From contig CALNHX010000286.1 of the NCBI GenBank assembly GCA_940337035.1, positions 1 to 64,000 on the forward strand: DNA of 64,000 nt, written 5' to 3'. Within the stretch, counting starts at the first letter, position 1. Each line of letters begins with the position of its first letter. The notes beneath the pieces were generated by a model that made no database searches, was not told the DNA's origin, and worked only from the letters and a program-made list of their open reading frames with translations. The translations under genes were made by a program, and so were the position numbers. Positions 1 to 9,679 of the stretch are shown here, piece by piece. Origin of the DNA: Agriotes lineatus (Eukaryota; Arthropoda; Insecta; Coleoptera; Elateridae).

Positions 1-231
1 CGGGACCTAATAATATATTACTGCGCTACTACCTTATGGTCGGTTTTCGGAATAGAGCGTGTGGTATACTTTATACCCTCTCATTTTTATATAAGATTTA
101 TCCGTAAAGTATGTCTCTGAAATGAGGCATACGCCTATATTTTCTATGATTAGGAATACTTCTAATTCTTGTTTTCTGTTTAGGAACTCGTTGGGATTCC
201 ACGTAGCTATTCTCAGGCCATTTTGGTGCAT
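1..231 (-). pseudogene. Jockey-like ORF2, start of the apurinic-type endonuclease domain
   Basis: A start codon at 231 opens a 65-residue reading frame that begins MHQNGLRIATWN and continues with LISETYF. These match the first two blocks of the endonuclease/exonuclease/phosphatase domain of jockey-type retrotransposons: the N-terminal WN block, and the block holding the catalytic glutamate in SET. A stop at 34-36 ends the frame, but the expected downstream block (a GSSA-like stretch) is still readable to base 1 with further stops. In an active element this enzyme nicks target DNA to prime reverse transcription. RT and everything after it lie beyond the window. Confidence 0.7.
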
Positions 232-278
232 TATTTGTTGTTGCGGAGCACCGCTTCTGTGTTTCTAACTTCCAATCT

Positions 279-1395
279 TCAAATTCTGGCTATTGTGGTT
301 TGTAACATTTGCTTATTGGTTTGGTATTCAGTCTGTTTAGTCTGACTATTCTCGTTTTTGTTACTTTGCAATGTTCGACTATATGAGAGTTTATTCGTTT
401 TTTTTGTCGGTATGAATTGTCTCGGTTGTTGTACATTTTTGTCTTTGGATATGTGTTTCTTTCCTTCTGTAGCTCCTTTGCTACTAATCATCCACGGTAG
501 TTCGCAGGATACGCTCCAGCACAGTTAGAACATTTCGGTGGAGTATTTCTTGATTTTCTGAACTCGGCGGTTAAATGTTTGCACATTTGAGGCATGTAGC
601 TGATCGCTGGCAGAACTTCTGGGTGTGTCCGAGTTTTTGACATTTTTTGCACAGTGAGATTAATTCTTTATTCCCCAGTACTTTAATTATGACTTTTAGA
701 TAGCAAACATGTTGATTTTCTTGGTATCTTCCTTCCTGTGGAATGTTAATATAAACAGTGGTAAATGAGTAATTGCTACTTTATATTTCTCCCTGGTCTT
801 TTTGTATTTGTTTGTTACATCAAGATGTTGTAACCTCTGGCTTGCAATTCCGTTTTTATGTCTTCAGCATTGCATGTAGGATGCAGATTTCTGGCCTGGA
901 GTTTTCGTACGTGTGCCATTCCCGTTTTTCTTCGTTCACAATGTTTTTTAAATTCTGTGTACTCATTCTCCGTTTCTACATTTATATTTACCTGATTATT
1001 ATTCATCATGTTGTTGCTGAATTTAATTTTTCTTGACGGCAGAGAATTTTTTAGAGTCTTGTAATTTTCTACATTGCTTACTACCACAGGTGGTCGTTTA
1101 GGCTTCTTATTAGTATTTAAATTTGTTCTGGTGTTTGATGTAGAACTTTGTTATTTTTTTTTTCAGGAGAGTCTGTAGCTTTAATATTTTTTGTTTTTAG
1201 GTAGTAGCCATTCTGTTTACTTGGTTACTAATTCTTCTTCCTCATCCGAATTAGCCGGACTATAAGACTTACCCAAATGGCCTGAAGCTCCTCTTTTAGT
1301 TTTGTTATTTCATTTGCCTCCATATTTATTGTTGCAGTTTCATTCCGTTGTAGCAATCCTGAAATTGATAGTGCGCTTGTTTGGAGGCTGATTGC
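279..1395 (-). pseudogene. Jockey-like ORF1 (gag-like RNA-binding protein), broken
   Basis: Several minus-strand stretches make up one ORF1. Residues from 1087 to 815 contain ENEYTEFKKHCERR and RNLHPTCNAEDIKTEL, typical of the RNA-recognition-like region of jockey gag proteins. Between about 700 and 480 are two cysteine clusters, including CKKCQKLGHTQKFC and a later C-x2-C with AYPANYRG, which are nucleocapsid-type zinc knuckles. The C-terminal tail (491-279) is rich in Lys, Asn and Gln. Stops and frameshifts separate the pieces, so no functional protein is expected. The ORF sits just upstream of the endonuclease start, as usual for the family. Confidence 0.7.
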
Positions 1396-1572
1396 GATGA
1401 TATTTTTAACGCGATAACTTTGACGATCACCGGCTGGTCGGCGAACCGCCCGATATTACTCGCGGGCTGTGATATCTCTCATTCCTCGAAACGTAATCAC
1501 TTATATGGTCACTAATCACTCATGTAGAGCTCACGATACGTCTATGCTCAACAAAAGTTCGCACTCATCACG

Positions 1573-1687
1573 AAATTAAATACAACAAAAACGAAAGCAA
1601 TGATAATCAGTAGTGGACCACTAGTGAATAATGTAGTAGCGAATATAAGGATAGGTAATGCAGATATAGATTTTTTTACTAATATTA
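1573..1687 (+). pseudogene. CR1/jockey-like RT fragment, left half of a split copy
   Basis: The plus strand encodes KLNTTKTKAMIIS and, further on, GNADIDFFTNI. These match the region just after the RT active site in CR1/jockey-type elements, where a KLNxxKT motif precedes a predicted beta hairpin. The frame stops abruptly at 1687 at the left edge of the RNase H-bearing retrotransposon and resumes in the same frame at 6222. The N-terminal side is cut at about 1573 by the jockey-like element. It belongs to the same broad family as the degenerate copy at 55.4-60.8 kb. Confidence 0.7.
1677..1687. repeat. Left target-site duplication of the 1688-6210 element
   Basis: TACTAATATTA at 1677-1687 is repeated exactly at 6211-6221. 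The two copies bracket the non-LTR element, and one copy is needed to restore the reading frame of the disrupted CR1-like RT. Confidence 0.9.
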
Positions 1688-2287
1688 GGAGTCCGAGCAT
1701 TGCCAGCTGAACTCAACGGCTGACAACAAGGAAGACCGCAGGGTATCACTGGCAACGATCAGTGATATGCGATCCTAGCGATTGCATCCTTCTCGTGGTG
1801 GCCCTGTTGAGACTGAACCCTGTGGATCTAGACTGGGAAGTCGATAAACATCCCCCAAGCCCAGCTGTCGTGTCGTGGCTAAGGGTCTGCACTTGGGATA
1901 ACGATGCCGGCAAAGACGAACCTCTGGTCACGTCATTGCCGTTATACCATACATGGATATCTCTGCTGTAGGCATGTATTACGGGAGATATCTGTGCTGG
2001 GAGTCTTGGCTTCACCGCTTGGACCAAGAGGAGAAAACCTCAATAAAAATCCTAAATCTCACGGCGGGGGACCAGGCTCAAGAGATGCATGGCTGTCTAG
2101 AAGATCAGCCTTTCTGGTTCCAAAATCCCCTTTTCGAATGTGTTATGCGACCCGTGCAAAACAGAGCACCAGCAGGTGTAGGCGCAGGGGCTTATAATAT
2201 GCGTCATGAACGGAGCCTTCTGGATACCAGGCGCCCTCCAGAAGAATTTAGCCAAACCTGTTACAGTTGCATTAAATACTCACTTGT

Positions 2288-2548
2288 ATGGATTTAACAA
2301 CTGCTCTTTCACATGGTGAAGACGACACACTGATGGAGTCATCACCGTTTCTGATCACTGATGCTCAGACTTCGGTGACCGAGACAAAAATAGAACAGTG
2401 TGCCTTTACTGCAGAGTTGACAGTCCACAGACTTCCAGTCAAGGACAGTCTTCCGAGCAGAAAAAGGCCGCACCTAGGCCTCAACAAGGTCACTCTCCTC
2501 ATCCCCTCCAAGGATAGGAAAGAAGCACCTGAAAGTAGTTCAAATTAA
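2288..2548 (+). CDS. Possible ORF1 remnant of the RNase H-bearing element
   Basis: An 86-residue reading frame precedes and overlaps ORF2, ending at 2548 while the ORF2 frame is already open from 2478. No gag zinc knuckle or other recognised domain is visible. The preceding 600 bases (1688-2287) hold several overlapping short frames on both strands and no clear gag, so this region may be a structured 5' UTR with an internally shortened ORF1. Position is the only reason to list it. Confidence 0.3.
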   Translation: MDLTTALSHGEDDTLMESSPFLITDAQTSVTETKIEQCAFTAELTVHRLPVKDSLPSRKRPHLGLNKVTLLIPSKDRKEAPESSSN

Positions 2549-5500
2549 CCTCCACCACTGCAAAGCAGCCACTGCAAGTCTAAGCAGAAAGCTGCTAGCA
2601 GATGACATCGATTTAGCACTGATCCAAGAACCATGGATAGTTAAGGAACAAGTCCGTGGATTAGGGGGTGCTAAAGGTAAGCTTATTTATAATCATGCAA
2701 GTCCTAGAACATGCATACTTATAAGAAACAACCTAGACTGTTTACCACTAATGGAATTCTGTTCTAGAGACATAACCACAATTAAAATAAAATGGAATAA
2801 TAATGAAGGTTGTGACCAAGCCATTATAAGCTCCGTCTACCTTCCATCCGATTCCAGGGACCCACCGCCTAGCGAGGAACTAGAGAACCTAGTATCATCT
2901 GCCTCCCAAGACGATCTAGACCTCATCCTAGGCTGCGACGCAAATTCACACCACACCATTTGGGGCAGCACCAACTGTAACATAAGAGGTGAGTCACTTT
3001 TAGAATTTATCTTAACTAACAATCTAGTAGTAGTCAATAAAGGTAACACTCCAACCTTTTATAACACTAATAGACATGAAGTTATAGATATTACCATAAC
3101 CACTATGAGAATTAGTCAATCAGTGAATAAATGGCAAGTTTCAGACGAACCATCACTATCTGACCACAATTATATAACCTTTGAACTGTCTCAACGGGAA
3201 GTAAGCCAAAGAGTTTACTACAACCCAAGAAAGACAGACTGGGACCAATATAAACAAAAACTACAAGAGAAGATAGAACACCTAAAGTTCAGATCTCCCA
3301 ATAAAGTAGTTTTAGACTCAAATGCTGACCGGTTAAAAGAGGCCATGATTGACTCCTTTCAGAGTAGCTGCCCTCTAATAGACCCAAGTCAGCAAAGAGC
3401 AAAAAAACACACAAATTGGTGGAATAAAGACCTAGAAAAGACCAGACAAGAAGTCAGACGTCTGTTTAACAGGTCTAAAGCCACAAATAACTGAGAGAAC
3501 TATCACAAGGCTCTCACAGACTATGGCAAAAAGATCAAGGCAGCTAAGATAGCAGCCTGGAAAAAGTTTTGCCAGGAGGTGGAGACCACGCGATCCACAG
3601 CTAGACTCCACAAAATCATCTCAAAGCAAGCCATGAACCCAGTAGGCACTCTTAAAAAAGAAAGCGGAGAATACACTACAACGGAAGAGGAGACTTTATC
3701 TCTTTTGATAAAAACTCACCTACCCGGAGCAGTGGAACAAACTACTCTGGCTGAACCCAATCATACCCCTAGAAGAGAAGACTGGGAAACAGCTAAGAGA
3801 ATAGTCAGCAAAGAAAGGATTAGATGGGCAACTAGCCTCTTCAGTCCTTTCAAATCTGCTGGAAACGACGGCATACAACCCGTAATGCTGCAGAAAGGTA
3901 TAGATATACTGCAGAACCCACTCAAAGACATGTTCCAAGCAAGTCTTGCCTTAGGCTACATTCCCCAAGCCTGGAGAGTGACTAGAGTAGTATTTATCCC
4001 TAAGCCTGGTAAGAGCAGCTATGCAGAAGCTAAATCTTACAGACCTATCAGCCTAACGCCATTCCTCCTTAAAACGTTGGAAAGATTAGTAGACAGATAC
4101 TGGAGGGAGAAAGCCCTAACTTCACTCCCGATTCACAAATATCAACATGCTTACCAAACAGGGAAGTCATGTGAAACCGCCCTACACCAACTAGTGGGGA
4201 AAATTGAGAGAACCTTGGAGTACAAGGAGTACGCAGTCGGAGCATTTCTAGACATAGAAGGTGCCTTCGACAACACCTCCTACCACTCTATTGAAAGAGC
4301 AATGACAAACCATCAGATTGATAACACCACGATAAGATGGACTATGGCAATGCTCAACACCAGAGTTGTAAAAGTCAAGTTATTTGACAAGGAAAAGGCA
4401 GTGCAGGCGACACGGGGATGTCCACAGGGAGTAGTTCTTTCTCCACTCCTGTGGTGCCTCACAGTTGATAAACTGCTGATCCAACTCAATAACAAAGGCT
4501 ACTACACTCAAGGATACGCTGATGACATTGTCATACTGATTCAAGGTAAATACCAAAGAACCGTAGACAATGTAATGAAATCAGCACTAAAGATAACCGA
4601 AGAGTGGTGTCTAGAGAATAATCTTAGAATTAATCCCAGCAAAGCTACTCTCGTCGCTTTCACTCGTAGAAAGAACATCACAAACAGAATGAACATAAAA
4701 CTGTTTGAAACAAATGTCAACTGGGAGAACGAGGTTAAGTACTTAGGTCTAACCATCGATTCCAAACTAACTTGGAACTCCCACTTAGACAAATCAATCA
4801 CCAGGTGCATACAAACATTAGTTATTGGAAAAAGAGCCATAGGTAGTACGTGGGGGCTCAAACCGGAACTGACCCTCTGGCTGTACAAAACCATGGTTCG
4901 ACCAATAATTTCATATGGAATAATCGCCTGGTGGCCCAAAATAAAACAAGCAACTGCGATCCACAAAATCAGCAGAATACAATATCTAGCTAATCGGTGC
5001 ATCACTGGAGCCTTTAAAGGCACCTCAGGACAAGCACTGAATGCTATTTTAAATCTGCCACCTCTGCACATCTTCTTGGAAGGTGAAGCCAGAATGGCAG
5101 CCTACAGATTACAAAGTACTGGTCACTGGATGATCACAGCTAATAATCTAGGACATGGCAAGATCATGTCACACATCAACAACCCAATATTAGAAATGGG
5201 TTCTGATCTTATAATCAAAGCCTATGACTTTGAAAAGAACTTTACTGTACACACAAGTTGGAATCCGGACCAACTACCAACTCCAACAAATAAGAACATC
5301 ATTTTTTACACTGATGGATCTAAGTTTGAAGGGGGTACAGGTTCCGGTGTGTACAGTACCAATCCTAGAACCAACAAAAAAGTCAGTCTAGGAAAGTTTT
5401 GTAACATCTTTCAGGCTGAAGTACAAGCTATTAACGTATGCGTAAACATCAGCATAGAAAAGAAGCTGCTCAATCGAGACATACACATTCTCTCAGACAG

Positions 5501-6131
5501 TCAGGCAGCACTGAAAGCGCTAAACGCTTTCAGTACTTCATCGAGACTGGTCAAGGAATGCAAATCCAAACTTCAAACCTTAAGCCAGGGAAATACAGTA
5601 AAATTATGCTGGATCCCAGGTCACCAAGGTATTGAAGGAAACGAAAAGGCGGACAAGCTCGCAAACGAAGCAGCCCGTAATGCAATGACCGGCCCAGAAC
5701 CTGGTCTAAGCATTCAGAAAAACCAAGCCCGCCCAGCCATTAATGAATGGGTCAATACCGCACACCAACTAAGGTGGAGAAACTACAATCAAGCAACACA
5801 CTGCAAAAGATTGCTAAAAACTCCGAATCCACATACCACCAAAACCCTGTTGAGACTGAACAGAACTCGAATCAAGCAAGTAGTCAGTCTACTAACAGGC
5901 ACTGGAGCATTCAGAGAATTTATGCACAGGATCAATATCTATAGAGATGAACCTGTTTGCAGACTATGCCAAGAGGATGATGAAACAGCCTATCATATCC
6001 TCTTTGAATGCCCAGCATTAGAGCGTAAAAGACACCAACTCGATTGGAGCCTTAACTCTATTGACAACCGCAAGCTAGTAGGGGACATTGCAAGTCTATT
6101 AAAAGATACGGATGTCGGCTTGCTAACTTGA
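2478..6131 (+). pseudogene. ORF2 polyprotein: endonuclease, RT, RNase H, CCHC; one in-frame stop
   Basis: This is the replication protein of the element. The frame opens after a TAG at 2475-2477. Endonuclease blocks run from about 2532 to 3190 (INLHHC, QEPW, GCDANSHHTIWG, SDHNY). RT spans about 3830-4800 with PKPGK, SYRPISL, LDIEGAFDN, GCPQGVVLSPLL and the catalytic GYADDIVIL near 4511. RNase H spans about 5300-5690 with FYTDGSK, FQAEVQAI, LSDSQAAL and GNEKADKLA, which supply the acidic residues. A C-terminal CRLCQEDDETAYHILFEC (about 5958-6011) is the usual CCHC motif. A TGA at 3492-3494 is the only stop; the same frame continues directly from 3495, so a point change is likely. No ATG precedes 2751 in frame, so the start is unclear; reinitiation after the overlapping upstream ORF is one possibility. 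Confidence 0.92.
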
Positions 6132-6210
6132 AAACTCCCGACAGTACAAAAAGCCCAAAGGGCTGACGTGCGCATGCCAGCAAAAGGCAGTCGTGAAATC
6201 TAATCTAATC

Positions 6211-6221
6211 TACTAATATTA
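6211..6221. repeat. Right target-site duplication of the 1688-6210 element
   Basis: Second exact copy of TACTAATATTA, directly after the ATCTA-type tail. Confidence 0.9.
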
Positions 6222-6520
6222 AATATCTAAGAGTTGTAACTGACAACATATTGAAATTCAAACCTATTGACTATATAGTAACTAAAGCTGCGAGCCTCAA
6301 CATATTATTTAATGCTACTGAAGGAGACTTACAAAGACTGCAAAAGTATGCGCATTGTTTTATCTTGCAATAAACGACAATCTGTTTCTTTAATTGTGGA
6401 AACCTTACAGTGGCTTAGCATTAAGCAAAGAACTTATTTTAATACGGCAGTTTTAATTTTTAAAATTATTAATAATAAGTTGCCTAGTTATATGAATGAA
6501 TTTACAGTATACAGGGTAAT
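6222..6520 (+). pseudogene. CR1/jockey-like RT fragment, right half of a split copy
   Basis: The frame left at 1687 resumes with KYLRVVTDNILKFK, a typical CR1/jockey block after the RT fingers and palm. It continues, with small internal deletions, into AMRIVLSC-type sequence (here SMRIVLSCNKR), LQWLSIKQRTYFNTAV, and FKIINNKLPSYMNEF near 6490. These are the C-terminal blocks of CR1/jockey ORF2. Homology ends at about 6510-6520 and unrelated repeat sequence follows. No RNase H is expected in this group. Confidence 0.7.
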
Positions 6521-6539
6521 TTTTGACTTATGCGCATAA

Positions 6540-7340
6540 TTGCGAGGAATATTAGTTCGCGATGTGTAGTGATGAGTAATTAACAAAACGTGTAGTAAAA
6601 GTTGTTTATTCACAACCATATATGTAATAAGATTATTACTGACTTTTAAAAAGTTGGAAAATGAGCTATTCCCAACTTGTAACTTTCCAACCGGTCGGAG
6701 AAGTGATTGCCGTCGCAGCGGTTGGAAAGTAATTCATTGCCAACCGCTGTGTAGGTAGGGACCCTGGGAATCACGTTCATCCATTCATGCGCGTCACAAC
6801 CTGTCGTATCATAATATCATAATTTTTCCAATTATTGTTTAGAATAAAGTGGTTGCGAATAAAATAGTATACATACCACGGTGAAAAATTTCATTCCTGT
6901 CTCGAGATAAAGTTGACCTCGACGCTACGCGTCTCGGTTAACTACTTAATCTCTCGACAGGAATGAAACACTTTCCACCTCGGTATGTAATATACTATTT
7001 TCTACGATCGTGTCAAAATGACGTTTTGCACAATTTCTAATGTCAATAGCGACGTTTGTAGCACTCTTAATATTAGCGCCCGAAATACGTCTTATTCGCA
7101 CATTGGCATTGGTGGCAAGTTTTAATACTATATTAAAACACGCTCTGACGTAAATTTGAATGTCAACATAACCTAAAATGTATAACACAATGTGACGGAA
7201 AAACTGTCACCGAACTAATTTTTTATGTTTTTGTTACGATTTATGTGCATATAATCAAACAAGCCATAAACTGCTTTTTCGAGTTGACAGTTATCAGTTT
7301 GTCAGTTTGAAAATAATAATTGTCACTTCTTTCGTTTAAA
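6540..7340. other. Repeat-rich stretch without a gene
   Basis: No supported coding region. It holds a short inverted repeat at about 6655-6755 (TTGGAAAAT / CGGTTGGAAAG arms), the 137-bp palindrome at 6863-6999, and AT-rich sequence with motifs that recur elsewhere, such as AACGTCA-type stretches near 7020-7060. Confidence 0.5.
6863..6999. repeat. 137-bp palindrome (foldback)
   Basis: The left arm begins AATAGTATACATACC and reads through a GGAATGAAA-complementary stretch; the right arm returns it as CGACAGGAATGAAA and ends TATACTATT. The 33-bp centre (about 6910-6942) is CpG-rich and itself nearly self-complementary (AGTTGACC / CGGTTAACT). Arms differ by a few substitutions. This matches the AT-arm, GC-tip design seen repeatedly in the window. 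Confidence 0.85.
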
Positions 7341-7347
7341 ACCTAAA

Positions 7348-7503
7348 ATGGAAAACAATAGCGACAATAGTGATGAACTGTGCTATACTCCCCCTGAAGT
7401 ACGCGAAGCAGCCAAACGAGCTACATAAAATTTACTCCCAGAAAAGTCAAAGAAAACTGAAGATATCGCATACAAACATTTTATGGAATGGAGGTTAAAG
7501 TAA
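7348..7503 (+). pseudogene. N-terminal fragment of a Crypton-like tyrosine-recombinase family protein
   Basis: ATG at 7348 starts a short acidic leader, then CYTPPEVREAAKRA, a stop (TAA 7426-7428), then NLLPEKSKK and AYKHFMEWRLK. A leader of this kind followed by LLPEKSKxxYxxAYxxFxxW is, as I recall it, the N-terminus of an abundant insect protein family related to Crypton-type tyrosine recombinases. The sequence after RLK reads GTAAAG, which could be a donor splice site; no downstream exon or catalytic domain is present. The call is from motif memory only and an unrelated match is possible. Confidence 0.45.
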
Positions 7504-7539
7504 AGTAGTTTTAAATAAAATAGCGTATTTCACTCGCAT

Positions 7540-7610
7540 ATAATAGCTATTATTACACTCAAGTGGCTTAAGAAACTCGCTCGCTTCGCTCGCTTGTATA
7601 ATAATATACT
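7540..7610. repeat. Weak palindrome with a CGCTTCGCTCG-type core
   Basis: TATTATTACACTCAAG on the left and CTTGTATAATAATA on the right are roughly inverted around a core of CTCGCTCGCTTCGCTCG. Arms are less complete than in the other foldbacks listed. Confidence 0.45.
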
Positions 7611-7984
7611 AATTAGTAACGGAAATAACGAATTAATTATTTTGAGAGTGGTGAACTAGTAAATTATAAAATTATCGCATTTACCTTGAATTGTAACTGA
7701 CACTCTCCGTAACTAGTTATCAAATTGGAGCTTCCTTTATTTGTAAAAAAATATGGCACCTATCTTTACCAACGCAGAACTCATGGACACGGTATAGTCC
7801 AGGGAAATTAGACAAAATAAAAGCAAACTTTCGGAAAAATTTCCAGAAAGCTGGATTTTGGTAAGAGCCTTTATATTGTAGTTCTAAACAAAATGTCAAA
7901 AGTCCCCATCGATCCAAGTGCCGCTAAAAATTTTACGTGGTGTCAAAGGTTACCAAAAACGGTGTTTCGTGAATATCTCGTTAA

Positions 7985-9672
7985 CGGTCAGTTTTACAGA
8001 AAAAATATTAATTATTAAATTTCTAGCTTACAAAATTTCTTGCAAAAAAGATATAATAACTTTTATTCATAAAAATAACCGTTTTGTAGATAATTCGATT
8101 TACAGAGTTGAAACCTTTATGTTTCTCATGAAACGTGCACTCTTTTCCACACCACCTTCGTGGTAGAGTACAAGGTGCGTCTTTTTTCCTGTGGTGTTCC
8201 CAGTAGACCTAATCCACGTTTATTTTTGTTTGAAAAATGTTTATTTGAAAAAAATATATTCTGCACTTGTTCATTAATCAATTTTGGATTCAAAACAGGA
8301 GTTACTAATCTCAATAATTAATATTCATCTTCAGGCTCTATTTCAATCTGTATGCTTTCTTCTTCAGCATATTCTTGTTTTTCTTCTGCTGTCTTCTGTA
8401 TTTCCATAGATTCAGTCAGGAAACGCGATGGATCTACATCTTCGGTGGAGTCGCAATTACCGCCGTCATTTGTATCGGGTGTTACATTTAAGCAAGACTG
8501 ACCTTGGCAACTACCACAAACTGGTGAACAATATAAACCAACTTTTCTGCAGCCGCAGTTTAATCTACAGCCCTTGATGCAATTACAAAAAATGGTATTC
8601 AGCAGAATGTGTGGATCAGGTGGAAGCAGAGTTTGAATTGACTCCAAAATGTTATCCCTTAACGTCCATCCACAGTCTTCAGGGGTAAGCTCGTTACCTA
8701 GCCATATTTGAACCTGTAATAGACCCGATATAACTGTTGCCGAGCAGCACTAGATGTTGGCAGAAGAATAGATAATTGAACAGGTTTTTTGAGCTGTGTA
8801 GATATTACAAAAGTTGAATATCTGTGAGTATCAATAGATACTTCTTTTACTGGGGCCTTATATATAGCCAAGAAAAAACGAATTCCATTGTTAAAAATCA
8901 CGTCTGGAGAACATTCTGTCTTAGTAAACAGAGTTCTTAAAGGAAAGCGTCGAAACTTGATGAATGTTGCGGCGAATATTTTTTTTCTTTTCTTCTTTCT
9001 CACTCGCTTCATCACCGCAAAAAATACAAAGACTCGTACATGTACTGGCTTCTTCTCTCTCTTTTTTTTATGCCAATATGCTAGACTTTCGAGTATACTC
9101 TTTATGACACTGTAGATGAATTGTGACAGAATTAATACTTGGTAAATATTCAACTTTGCCGTCCTTTCTTTCAACACTCGACCTCCCAAAGTTTCAAGTT
9201 CAAGTTCCACAACAACAGTTTTACCTTCCAACAAAGATTTACTGCAAATGAAGCGAACTTCCGACATTTTTAGAGAATTTATGAAATTTATGCCACAAAA
9301 ATTAATGCAAAAATTAAGTAAGCGCGTCCGTTTACTAGGAAAATCACTCAATACTAACGTAAAGAAATTTATGCTCCGACAAGAGTAGCACGCAGATGCC
9401 TCTCGAGGTTTTATGACAAGGGAAGGAAACTTTTCGGAGCACATTGCTTTTCCATCTAGACTACAGTGTACTATATATGTGTTTGTTTCTATTGTTGTAT
9501 CAACTCCAGTGAGATATACATACCGTTGAGGAGTGCATCTATTCGTTATAACTCTGTAAATCGAATGATCTCCAAAATAGTTACTCTTACGAATAAAAAT
9601 CGTTATATCTTTTTTGTAAAAAATTTCGTAAGCTACAAATTTGATAATTCATATTTTTTCTGTAAAAGCGAC
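7985..9672. mobile_element. Inverted-repeat-flanked element carrying a CXC-domain gene remnant
   Basis: Bases 7985-8145 recur as the reverse complement at about 9515-9672. Shared blocks, in order, are TTTTACAGAAAAAATAT, TAGCTTAC with AAATTT nearby, AAAAAAGATATAA, TCGATTTACAGAGTT and a terminal GCACTC. The arms are diverged (roughly 80 percent alike by eye). The left arm continues outward into an ATATCTCGTTAAC motif that also occurs in the TIRs of the 19.98-24.24 kb element, which suggests one family. Between the arms lies a minus-strand gene remnant. The right end appears truncated and no target duplication was found. Confidence 0.6.
8318..9444 (-). pseudogene. TE-borne gene remnant ending in a CXC cysteine cluster
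   Basis: Read on the minus strand. The upstream frame (9444-8698) begins with unrecognised sequence, has a Lys/Arg-rich stretch, then GIRFFLAIYKAPVKE and LLPTSSAARQQLYRVYYR. The second frame (8647-8318, shifted) gives LLPPDPHILLNTIFCNC, then FCNCIKGCRLNCGCRKVG followed by CSPVCGSCQGQSC: nine or more cysteines in a CXC/tesmin-like spacing, then an acidic tail. I recognise this C-terminal order (FF.A.Y block, SSAARQ.YRVYY block, CXC) from a multicopy family in insect and other animal genomes whose upstream part is an XPG/PIN-like nuclease. That part is absent here. A frameshift and a stop near 8698 break the gene. Function is inferred, not shown. Confidence 0.6.
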
Positions 9673-9679
9673 CGCATAT

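Larger units (their letters stand above)
1..1560 (-). mobile_element. Jockey-like non-LTR retrotransposon, 5' portion
   Basis: The minus strand reads 5' UTR (about 1560-1400), then a gag-like ORF1 remnant, then the first residues of an endonuclease ORF2 that runs off the window at base 1. Gene order and the jockey-type ORF1 with CCHC knuckles support the jockey group. Its 5' end lies next to a CR1-like RT fragment that begins near 1573, so it probably inserted into that older element. The 3' end, tail and target-site duplication are outside the window. Frame breaks in both ORFs show it is dead. Confidence 0.7.
1688..6210 (+). mobile_element. RNase H-bearing non-LTR retrotransposon (LOA/R1/I group), near full length
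   Basis: The element is bounded by an 11-bp exact duplication (TACTAATATTA). The order is a long GC-richer 5' region (1688-2290), a short upstream ORF (2288-2548), ORF2 with endonuclease, RT, RNase H and a terminal CCHC (2478-6131), and a short 3' UTR. It ends in a simple repeat based on ATCTA (6198-6210) rather than poly(A). The RNase H domain after RT points to the LOA, I or R1-related groups; by eye I cannot separate these. It lies inside an older CR1-like RT fragment. Only one in-frame stop interrupts ORF2, so it is a fairly recent insertion compared with its surroundings. Confidence 0.9.

Noticed and set aside
1746..2297. Frames in the 5' part of the RNase H-bearing element as a gag protein
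   Set aside because: No CCHC knuckle or coiled-coil; frames overlap on both strands. Treated as a structured 5' region.
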